Positions 28,301 through 40,500 of a stretch of 64,000 nt of DNA are shown here, in pieces (within the stretch, counting starts at the first letter, position 1; each line of letters starts with the position of its first letter). Under the pieces are notes generated by a model. That model searched no databases. It saw nothing but the letters and a program-made list of their open reading frames with translations, and was not told the origin of the DNA. The translations under genes and the position numbers were made by a program. Source of the stretch: Toxotes chatareus (lineage: Eukaryota; Chordata; Actinopteri; Toxotidae); the NCBI GenBank assembly GCA_016801885.1, contig CM028891.1, positions 14,801,517 through 14,865,516 on the forward strand. Direction: 5' to 3'.

Positions 28301-31300
28301 TTCAAGTCCTCTGACACCCTGAAAATGTGAAGTAAGACCCATGAGCTCTGAAGCGTCCAAAAATGAGGCAAGAAAGTGCAACAAGTTTCCTGAATAAATG
28401 AATAAGTGGCTTTGTTACACGCTTAACTAGGAAGTTTTTATTTATTTATGTAGGTGGGTGTCAGTGAGATTATTTATAGCATCTTGGTTCCCATGGTGAG
28501 AGGACTGTTTTTTAAGCATTAAAATCTCTCTGTTCCTTTCATCAATCACTACAGCAATATCTGAGATGTCTGTTGGTTCTGTAGATAGTGCAAGTCTGGA
28601 GCTATTGTGGTAGTAAATCTTTGAGTGACCATGGGGTGTTTACTTCGATCAAAGGTGTTGGAGATAGTCAATTTTGATTTGTCATTAGTGATTATCACTT
28701 AATACAAAGGTGCAGAAGACATTTTGAAACACAGTGACACAGATGAAGAGGATGAGAGGGAAACTGGGAGAGGCAGTTACACTAATATCCTCCAGTAAAC
28801 AAGCATATGCTGCTTGGTGGGTACAGATCACAGTGGATCTAGAAACACCTGTGAAATGGTACCAACATTTTTACATTATTTCTGATTATTACAAATAACA
28901 AGAACAACAACAAAATTGTTCAGCTAAATGGCATTGTGTAGAATTCAACTACAACGATTTTGAATTTAAAAAAAGGTACATTATTGAACCAAAACCAAAG
29001 ATGTTAGTCCATCTTGACTTCACCATGTTTATGGCTCTCAGCTCCAAGCCCATTATTCCCTGCTGAATCTTCAGAAATAGCCACAAATATACAATTTTTA
29101 CAAAGGGTTCAGACAGTTTTCTTTGGTTTCTTTTGAACAGTTGCACAATGTAGTTTTCTAGAAAACAGTAGTAAATAGCACATTTGTTGGGGACCATTTT
29201 TAGCTGTGGATTGATATGCATTTGGTGATCTTGTGTGTATTTACAGCAGCAGGATGGTGTATGTGGTACTGACTTAAAAACTACAGAGCCCATGCTCATC
29301 GTAATGAAGTTACATGTCATCTAGTATGTGGCTCCCTGATGTCTTTTTAATAGTTTTTGGCCAACAATGGAGGTTTATTGCACAGGGGAATGAGCTACTA
29401 TATATTAGGTTTTCAGCTTTTACAGTAAGTCGACAAAGTTGGTGATGTTGCCTAAATTCATCCAAGATTTTAGAATTGTTGAGTATATGTAATACTAAAG
29501 ATCTGACATCCAGTAAGATTTGTGTATCCAGTACAGCAGTACTGTAAATGTACAGAGTTAACTGCAGATGCATAGTCACACCACTCCAATCTATATTCTA
29601 AGAAACGTTTAATGCCATACCAGCTGCTCACGCACAGGGATTTAGTCAACAGCCTGAAAATTTTCCCCTATGTCTCACTGACTTTCAGAAGTGAGGGTTC
29701 AGTGTCATTTATGGGCAGAAAGTCATGGTACAAATATTTTAGTTTCTGACAAAAATATTCACCACAGGCTCTATTCACAGTCTGACTGAACAGGGATTCT
29801 TAATTCCTTACTGGTGTATTTCTGTTGTGTTATAAAAACTAGCCTGTTTTTCATGCTGTACCTTTAGCAGAATGATGACCCCCTCTTGTGTATCCTCATC
29901 TGTTGTTATGTTGAACATGCCAGGCCCGTCTCCGTCCATGATCCTGTAGTCCATCTCCGCGTTAGAGCCTATATCGGCATCCGCCGCTTTAATTCTGGCC
30001 ACCACAGATTGCACCGGCAGCGATTCCAGCACTGTGTACTGATAGCTCTCTGGAAAAGGATGGACAGGAGTGGATGCTAGTAATGGATGTGCTTATTTCG
30101 CTACCAACTCACCTTCAAGCATCTCAGCTTTTGTTATACCCCTTCAACTTTGATTTGGCTGTGTGGCTCCTCAAATTCAAGCTGCATAACACAGACAGGC
30201 AGCAGTAGTGACACATATGGAATAAAGCACTTTACTTTAACGTCAACTTCATACTGCAGCATAGCTAGTGGAGACTGCAATGGAAAAGTAAAATATACAG
30301 TTAACAAAGCAAAGACCCATTTCTCGTTTTCACATTTCTGCAACTTCTACAGCTGGAAGAGTATATATAGCATACTACAGAACTTCCTAAATGTTTTCTG
30401 GATGTAATGGATTATCTCTTCAACCAAAAAAAGTAAGAAGAAGAAAAAAAAAAAACAGGAGTCATAGTTAGATTCCTTTGGTACCTTTCACAGGGTGAAA
30501 TGTCCACTCGAAGATTCTATTACTCCGAAACTCTCCATTGTGTTCCCTGAGCTTTTGTCTGACACTTCTTATTTAAAGTACTCTTAGAATAAAGAGGGGA
30601 ATCATATTCATAATCATAATCTCCCCAATCACCATGGCAGAGCTCATTACCAGACCTTTCTGTGTTCCTCACAGTGTCTCCCTCAGCCACCGTCTAAATG
30701 CTAATCTGCCTGACATTGTTTGCCGCCATGTAATCTTTATAATGGCTTTTTAATTTGCCGTGGAATAGCAGCTCTTTAAAAGACCAAAAAATTGCTTTCC
30801 TCCCTCCGTTTTGCCCCTACACCTACCTCTTTTCGCTTCTCCCCCCACACTCCCCCTAGCCTGTCCTCTCATGCAGCTAACCTTGGCTTCTTTCCCTTCG
30901 CCTCTTCCAAGGACTAGCAACAGCTCCTGGATTCTATCAGCTCTGATGCTCCATAATGGTCTATCGATTCTGACCCATGACCCTGTGAGTGCGACAGCAG
31001 GAGCAAAACCCAGAACTCCTCCAAAGTCTCTTTCTTCCCAGTGTGACAACACTGGGTTAAAATGGCACTGATGACTTGTTGTGCAAACTTGAACCTTTCT
31101 TTCCCCCCAGGGGCCAGCAAATTGACTCGGCTTCATGGCAGTCCAATGGTGAGTGCACCAGCCAGACAGTGTTTGGGCTATCAGCGGTAAACCGATTGCT
31201 GGAGCTTCGGATTATCATGAGAAGCACTGCATGCCTTTGAATCCTAAAGCTCGGCCTGGAACCCATTAACAGCCCGTGAAATAGGCCGACAACAAAAAAC

Positions 31301-34300
31301 GGAGCCTGATTGATCCTGGTATCCAACGCTGAACCAGCCCCCAGCTCTGATGAAGAGTAAAGCAGGGAGGTGCACACCTTGCAGGAAGGCCGTTTTTTAA
31401 TTTGGTCATAAAAAGTCCAAATGTTTGCTGAAAACACAAATCCAGGGAAGTTACAAAGATAAAGAGCGAATGGGGTTAGGAATCCGCTTAACATAATCTT
31501 AGAAAAAGTTTAATGACAAGGATTTAATGAGTGTGTTTTGCTTCTAAGATTTGTGAGTATTTTCTGTTCAACTTTATTCTGCTGGACACAGAGGAAAAAT
31601 AATGCTGCAGTGTTGTTACAGATAATATAGAAAATTTAGTATTTTCCAGTTACTTCTTTTCAAGGGTGGAATAACAGTCCAGCCTTTTCTGTGCCACTGC
31701 ATTCATTGTATACACAGTATGCCCTCATTTGGTCCTCTGAGTTCAAGTGGTTTTTCAGCAATAACAGATCTTTAAAGGCCCATTTGGCTGGAACGTGGTG
31801 GTTTTATTCTGATTGCTGAGCAGCTGGTGAAAAAAAATGGAATGTACTGTACATGACAAGCTTAATTGACCTTATAGGGACAATCAGGAACAGAGTCTTA
31901 CTCTGAGTGAACCGAGGCGGGTTGTCGTTGACATCAGTGAGCGTGACAGTGACAGAGGTGGTGCCGGACAGGCCACCCATCTGTCCGACCATGTCTTTGG
32001 CCTGGATGACAAGCACATACTGGTCCCTCGTCTCCCGGTCCATGTTTGGCAGAGCTGTTCTGATGACACCTGAAAAGAGAGACAGAGAGGAAGAAAAATA
32101 TGCTTTTAGTGGTTCAGAAAAGACGTACACCCGCAGTCCTGTCAAGATATCAGCTCAGGTACCTCTTCATCAGCACTACCTGTCATGTTCCAAATTGTGT
32201 GATCTAAATTGCCTTTAAACTAGATGTTACAAAAGCAGATAGCCTACAATAATGTTTTCATATGAACTAAAGCGCTTGGTATATTTGGTAAACTTTACAT
32301 TTGTACTAATACCTTTCGAAGTGGCAGAATTTGGATGTTTCAACCATTTCCTTTTTTGCTTTTACTTATGAAATAGTAATTTCCATTTCAGAATTAGTTT
32401 TTCCACATGTCTGCTGTTAACTGCAGAAGTACCTCCTGGGGTACAAGCACCCCAGGTTGAGAATCACTACTTTAGGTGACAAGAAGAAAATATGTTTGAT
32501 AAATAGGTTATGTTCCTGTTGTTTTCATCTGTATTTTGCTAGTTTTTCTTCCTTCAAGAAGACTGATTGTTGTCAGAACTTCCCCATAGAGCTTTAAATG
32601 CCTCTAGCTTGCTGCAAGTGATGGGTTTTACAAAAGCATCAAAAAATCTTGAACACCATCAAACAAAAAGTGACTAAAAGACATCAACAAAATAGCACTT
32701 AATGCTCTGAAATTATTTAAACTACCAAGCTGGCTGGCCAGTAGAACACTCAGGGACTGTAAGGCTCTATTCATGTCAAAATGTATGACCTGTATGTATA
32801 AAAATATGGATTCAGACAGGAAAAACCTGTTCAAATCAACCCTTCAAGTAGCAATTACAGGAAAACATGACTTGGGGTTAATGGGGGATGTCCATAATGG
32901 CTGGTAGCTTGTTTACACAACAGCAATGAATTCTGACTCTTCTGTGCCCTCAAACGTGCTGTCACTCCAAACAGTTTAGCAGTCTGACATATGATGAGGT
33001 TAATGTTAAGATGCTGTCAGAAAAAAGAGCACATGCAGGAGGACATTGTAGCTGCCAGGGGAGACATTATCTGTCTGCCCCCCTGTCATGATTGATCTGT
33101 ATCAGAAAAGCATCAGAGATGTGACAACACTGGCATCAAATGACTGGCATTTGTGTGTAGTTGTCTGTTTGCACCTGAGCTGCTGCATATAACAGCTACT
33201 GTTAAGCAAAGTTGTGGTACACATGCACAAAATACTGAAAAGCCTGAAGAGAAACCGTTTCATTAATGACATTTTTCTAATCTCAACTTTATCTCTTGAC
33301 TACAAAGATGATAATTCCACAAAAATTAACGCCACGCATTTAAATGCAAAGAAAAATGTCCTAATCCTTCAAAAGCAATCACTGTTGCTTTCAAAGTTAA
33401 TGACTTACCACACAATGTGTTTCATTCATTAAATGGCACTTATTAAAGATTCCTACAGAACATGGAAGATTACTCATTAAGAACCTCACAAAGCCACAGC
33501 ACACAGTTCCCGAATGAATGAATCATTTTTAGTTGCTTTATCGTATTCACAGCCTGATGAAGCAGATCAAAGGGGGGGGGTCTTGCTTAGAGTTTGCACC
33601 TGAAGAATTTCTCATAATCCTTTAAATTACACAGAAATTTGACATGTAATTGAGGTCCACTCTCACGAAGAAGAAAAAGAAAACTGTTACTTGCTCATTA
33701 CATGTACTGCACAGTTCTCAATCAGCTGTGCCCTTGACGAGGACTGTGTTGTTTCTAGACATGACATTACCACGAATGTTTGGAGGTTTCAGTGACAGAT
33801 TTGAAGAAGCAGAAGTTTTTTTTTTTTTTTTTTTTTACACAAAGCTGCATCAATCACCATTTTTCTATGGAAAAAAGATCAAATTACATATTGTGGAAGG
33901 TGTATCTTATCAGTGCATATTACAGACAATTATCATCCAACTGTGTTTTTGTGTTCCAGTTGCTTTATGATTACAGACACAACTTCACTGTTTTGACATA
34001 ACAATAACCTTGTTTCTAGTCAGGGCAGGCAGCTGTTTTCCGTGAAAAACCTCTAATAAATCCAGTGTAAACTACCAGACCAGCCTCAAATGGTAGTCAG
34101 TGTTAGTAACTAGATGGTGAACAACATGGAGCATTGCGCTGCTCCAAAGCCAGATATTTGCTGCAGGAGCTGGTGCAAACCAAAAGCAGAGAAAAAAGGA
34201 GGATGAATATTGGACTTAAATTCATCAGATCGCAAGATAAACAACTCAACAAATAAATGTTCACGTGGCTCCGTATCTGCAGCTTGCTAATTGGAAAGAC

Positions 34301-34544
34301 TTCATAACATGAGAGTATACAAACAGTAATACCATATAATTTTATGCCCAGTGCATCAGTTGGTCCGATAAGGGTTAATGTAACATGTTATTCACGCAAA
34401 CCTTTCCTCCCTAACCCAAAACCACAAACCGCATCACTGCATGCCTCAAATAACCCCCGTTCTTCCTTTAACCTGAGCAAGGATTTAAAGTCTGGTTCTC
34501 GTTGGAATAGAAGTACAAGCACAGATACACACACACACACACAC

Positions 34545-34580
<36 letters not shown>

Positions 34581-37500
34581 GTAGAATTCACAATTAAGCT
34601 CAATCCAGGAAACAAAGGAGGGAGGACAAACAAGAAAAGTGGGTCAAAAGACTTCAAGAGAAAAACAAAGATGCCTTTTGACCGTCAATTGTGGCTGTAC
34701 GTGAAAATAAACAATTCCATTAGGTGTTTAAATTTTCTCTCCCTGCCATCCTTTATTCATGTCATTACAGTCCCTCCAGCTGAAAACTGTTAATGGCTGC
34801 TTTAACTAAATGGCTCAGTTAGCTAAATTATAGTGAGCTGTCCACTTCTTTTCTCCAAAGTCCCTGCCAGTGGGCTTACAGTGGGATGACTGTGGTCAAT
34901 AAAGCAGTAATCTGTTGCTGTTGCACTACAAAACATGCCATTTCAGGCCTGCATCAAATAATGAACTGTGGGATGTTCTTATTGAGCGCAGAGGGAGAAC
35001 ACGGCTGCTTTTCTCTCCTTTGGTTAAGCCTCAACGACAAAGTCAAAACATGTCATCTTTTTTTTTTATAGGAACGCCTAATGCCTTTATGCTGAGAATT
35101 TAGGCCTCTGTCTGTGTGCTGTGGACATTCACCCATCTGCTCTGTTTATCCCTTACATCCTTCCTTCATCCATCCATTCATCACTTTTCTGTTGCTTCTT
35201 CCACAGTGTAACCCCATAGCCAATTAAAGAGCACCACCACTGCTCTGGTGCTTCCTGTAGTGACACCTGTGAACCCTGTTTACTAAGTTGCATCAGGAAG
35301 GTTACTTCTAGCCTTCAATCCAGCAAGGCTCCCTTAATACTAGCTAGACACAAACAGAACAAAACTTTTCTGTTATCTACTCCATACAACACCACCACAG
35401 GGACAAAGTGTGTATGTCTACACTTGAAAGAGGTATTTTTAAACGTTCGGGAGCGGTAAAGCTGAGGAGGAAGCTGGATAATGGTTGGATTATAATAACA
35501 GCTGCAACGGATGGCTCCTGAAAGGTGAAATAAAAAGATGTTAAGTTTATGCAGCCAGCAGTGAGACAAATGAATGCTTTCACTAAACCATAGATAGGCT
35601 TCACACACAATTGATATACTTATTTAATATCAGCTTGGTGTGTTGGAGTCTGAGAGATATTGGCTGTGGTTAATGATGCCATGAATCCTGATTTCAACCC
35701 ACAAAAAAAAGAGAAGAAGAAAAAAAAAAAAAAGCGTCATGTTTCTCCTCCCGCCTGGCCAGAAGCACACACTTCTCACCGAGCGACACTGCTAATCCAC
35801 ACAGTGATGTTGCAAGGCTGTTGTTTGTCTGCTGGGTGCCAGCCCCCTCACTCTCTATCTCTGTTACCCCGTGCGGCGCTGGTGTCATTCCTGGGGAGCT
35901 GGGATGATTAAAATCCTTCTGTCGCTATCGTGGCACGGCCTCGCATTGCGCCGTGACTCCTTGCCTCCGGTGCAAGCCAGACGCATTGTAGCCATGCATT
36001 TATCTAGCTGTCTCCACACCACTGGCGGCAGACGGGTGGGCCATGCTCCCTGCTAAAGCCCAGATACTTGACATTTGTCTTGGAAAGACAAAATAAAAGT
36101 GCAGACTTTGGAGGGAGCCTCTGGCTCTGCGTGCTGCTATGAGAGGTACTGATGAAGGTGATGAACACTTAAACATGACGGGTGCAGTATGTGATTTGCT
36201 GAACCCTCAGGCGGTCCACATACAAGGGATAGATCCCATAACACAAAAACAGGCCATACAAACAGGGAATAAAACCTCCAGCCCAGGTAGTTTATTACTG
36301 AGTGACATTCAAGGATCATGCTCTAATCATGGGTCACAGGGAAGCACGAGTGTGAAGGGACCCCATGATGATACAGTACAAAGGATCCAAGTGTCATTGA
36401 AAGACATCATTATGTCGAGCATGTTATAGAATGTAAGATCCATTCATTTGTAATGTTAAGCTGAAATGGAAGTGTGTTCATCTGTGCACACATCTCAGTG
36501 TGTGTTGTTTTGTGATTGGAATTAAAAAATTGCACCCCCTTCTCTATATTACCTGCCTGAACAGCAGGAGGCAGCCAGATTTATATCTAGCCTTCAGCTG
36601 TAATGTTCTCGATTTGGTGCAGCCGCCACAACAAGAGTCTTGCAAAGAGGCACAACGACACACAGCTGAAGCTAAAGAAAAGCACGCCTGATTTTAAAAA
36701 GGCCATTCTAATATCTTAATCACATGCTGATCACAGCGAGCTCGTCTCCTCTTGACCTCAGCGTCGCAATTTCACATGTGAAGAGCCAGAGAGGCTATAG
36801 AGTACACAAGGATCGGACCTGGCCTTTTTCTTTATTTGAGCTTTTCAGTTTAATTAGATTCTCAGGCAGACACAAAGCTCGGTCTGTCCAGGCTTCCATC
36901 ACCTGAGTACCTGTCATATTCAGATGTCATACTCGTGTCGCTTTGAGAGGCAAGCCATGTGTCATCTTAAATAACCCCTTCAGAATGTAATTAATCCTCT
37001 CATTCAGGCACCTGGCATTTCCTACTAACTAAATTCTTCTTTTGTTATTCCAGCCATTGAGGTTTGCGAGCATGCATGCATACTTAGCAGTGCTAATGTG
37101 CGTGGATAATTGTCTCTGAAGGACTTGCCATATCACCAAGGTCTATGGAGCTGGAGGCAGCTGTTCAAACCTCCTTGAGCCTGCCATCAATTAGAACGCA
37201 GTCCTTAACAGCATTACCATTTCAGCTTCACCTTCAAACTAAACTACAAGCTATCAATCAATATATATTACAAAATGCTGTCTTAACTGAGCACTTTTAG
37301 GTGCTGCAACTTATGTAATTTGCCGACATTATGCATTGCTTGGAAGTTACTGGAGCTATTCAGGATTAAGTACTTTTCTCAAGGGCACCTTGTAGATTCA
37401 ATTTGGGATTAAGAACCAGAGTAAAGAGACTTGTTAGACGAAAGAGAGCCAGGATGCTACCCACCTAACACTGGGTCAGATGCATCCTCCTCCCCCTCTG

Positions 37501-40500
37501 ACCATTAGCCCTCTGCCACTTAATCGCTAGTGCAGTATTGCAGTGTGGAGCTTAGAGTGTATTTCAGCCCAGGCACTTTGTCAAAGTCACCCTCTGCTAT
37601 GGCCCAGGCGTGTGCTGCAAATGGGACTAATTAGTAACTTGCTAAGACAGAAGCACAACGCTCATCCCACGGCACTCAATCCTGGGCTGCTGTCTAAAAG
37701 CTAGTGCCTCTCCCCCTGAGTGTATTCTGTAAGATACATGGTATTGACAATATGTTAAAAACTAACAGTTAACAAAAACAACACAGACCTCTTTCACAGC
37801 CAGTACTGAAGGCGGTCGCAATATTTAACACATGTAGAATATAATGGCATTTAAAGTAAGACTATGAAAGAAAAAAATGACACAGTTCTCCTCTTAGAAA
37901 AGTTAAATTCATGATCAATAAAATGCACCTTGACTCAGTTCAGCTGACACCAGGGTTTTGCCACTACGGCCATATTTGTTCTGGTATGACCAGTAACCTA
38001 TGGTGGCCAATGTTAGCTAATGTTAGCATGTCTTTTATGCCCACAGTTGACGGATTCCATGACAAACTCTTTAGGGCCACTGACAGCTTAATACAAAACA
38101 CACGATGTAAGCAGACTGGCATTATTTGATGACATCTGTGTATCATGTCTCACCCTCCTCCTTGCTTGCAGTGTGCAGTAGGGCATGTAGCAGAAATTAA
38201 TTCTGGTTAGCATCACAATTGACTGTAAGAGAACACAGGCCACTCACAGTGAGCAATTATAACCCATTAAAGCTTTTGAAATATATGTGTAACCTTGGGA
38301 TTTAAAGAATCCACTTAGCTTAATGAAAAACACGTCACCAGCTCAGGCTGTGAAAGTATGAGCTCTGGTCATTGAGCCGAATGGGTCTAAGAAAAACATG
38401 ATATGAGAGTAATGGGGACTTTATGGGGCACACAAGCTGTTTGAACATCACTTAAGTAAATATCTGCTCTCGCTCTAATTGGTATTGGTGTCATGAAGTG
38501 TCACTTGAGACTCATCGATGGGTTCAAGTCTTTGTTAAAGATCACTGAACGCCCAGGGGCAGGTGGTCAAATCTCCATCAGTCTTGTACCAGTTTTAGAA
38601 ATTTCTGCTGGACAGTACATGATAAATGAGGCCCCTTTTTTCAAGGTCTTCATGATCAAAATCTTAACTTTCTTCTAAAATAAGAAGTAGCAGAACTTAG
38701 TATGTATTATCTTACACCCAATCACAAATGTTCAAATAAATATTTCCAAGTGCGATAAGTTGGTGGCAAGTTTGTAAAAGGTGCAGCAGTGTTAAAAGTT
38801 GATGACACAACAGGATCTTGGTTTTTAAAGGAAACCAGCAGAGCATTTTCAGTAGCATAAATTTTTATTTCCCCAAGGTAGTTCTCCTTGAAAGGCAACT
38901 AAATGAAGATGAAGATGAAGGTAACTGAGTGAACACTTTGTAATATTTCTCTCAATTATAGCTGGGTCTCGTACTTTTTCAGGGAGCAATATATGGGGAA
39001 AAATCTAAAAAAAATAAAATAAAATTATGAAACTTCTATAAATCAAAAGAGACTTGTAGAAAGTAACAATGCTGATATAAAGGCCTGCAGCATTTCCCCC
39101 TTGACACACAAGTTACTGTTGTATAAGCAGGCTTTTTATACAAGGTTGTATTAACGTTATCCCTGTCAAACAAGAGGGCATGTCTTCATGCTTCCCTGCG
39201 TCAAGTCCCACATGGAGTCACACCTCTCTGACGGCCATCCATGCTATTCAATTCTGACACCAATATTGTATCTCATAACCATGAGATCCAATCACCTTCT
39301 ACGCGGATGGAAAGAGAGCCAAGTATAATCAGTCGTGGTCAGGCGGAGATGGGCAGCAGACATCCGAGGCGCTGGCAGGGGCCCAAGAGCTGTATATGGG
39401 TGCACATTTAGGTGTGTGTGTGTGTGTGTATGTGTGTGCTTGTGTGACAGGTTAATAAACCAGCCACTGTCCTACAGAAAGAGTACCAATGTGGGATTTA
39501 TCTGTGTGCTTAAAGTTTTAAGCTTAAAAGCTGCACTAAGCAACTTCTGACACTTAAATCTAAAAATCACTTGGCAGACACCATTTTTACTTTTCCCTTC
39601 ATATTCTCATCGGGATCATTTAAGGGTTTCAATTTAAGTTCCTTGCTCATGGATGCTTCGACATGCGGGCAGGAAGAGCCAGGAATCAAACCACCAATTA
39701 ATGGGTGAGCCGCTCAGTTTCCAGATTCACCAGAGAGCTGCTTTTCGGAGCATTCTCACTGCAAGAACAGGACCAACTTTCTAGGAACTCACTTTCCCTA
39801 CCTGAGATTGCCACTGTAGAACCAGGGACTAAATTAAATTCCAGGGACGTAGTTTTACACCAAAAAAACCTCAGGAGAGGGTGTCTAAACCAGCACTAGA
39901 AGTTCATTTGTGCAAACACACAACTGTGTCAGGAGAAACTCAGCACTTCAGACATTTAGTTGAATTTAGACAAACTCCCAGCCACATATCACTGAAGATG
40001 AATGAGGAAGAAGAGGGAATTTAAATAAATCTTGGAAATCAGTTATTAAAGGACACATATTTTAAGAAATTACTCAAGGGATTACTTAAGCATGTTTAAA
40101 CTGTTCTACAATATCAATTAAACTGGGTGATATTACAATTTAAACATGAGGCTGTACAAAATACCCATACAGTATGGACTGAGATGGTCCATCATTTGGA
40201 CTAATTCGGCACTTGATCACCAGTTGAATTCATCACAGAAAAGTAAATGAGGCAAAACACTGCCGTACAAATTTACAAGTTACATACCCATCTCAGTGAA
40301 GGTGATCCCAGCATTTTAACACATTGATTGGCCCACAGAAGTTTTAGCTTCTTAGGAACCAAGAAGAGTCCCTCACTTAAAATCAAAGATGTACAGCCTC
40401 AGAGAGGTCCCAGTGGACCCGTCGGAGCTTAAAGAATATCCATGAGGAATTTTTTTTTCCATTTAGAGTGTATAAAACATGTAAATGTTAGCCCTAAAAC

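Noticed and set aside
31057..31494. 145-residue minus-strand frame next to the EC2 exon
   Set aside because: Lies fully in an intron with no family motif; the exon structure is complete without it.
34344..34793. 149-residue plus-strand frame
   Set aside because: It is held open by the AC/TC microsatellite ([12 protein letters not shown]); low-complexity, no homology recognised.
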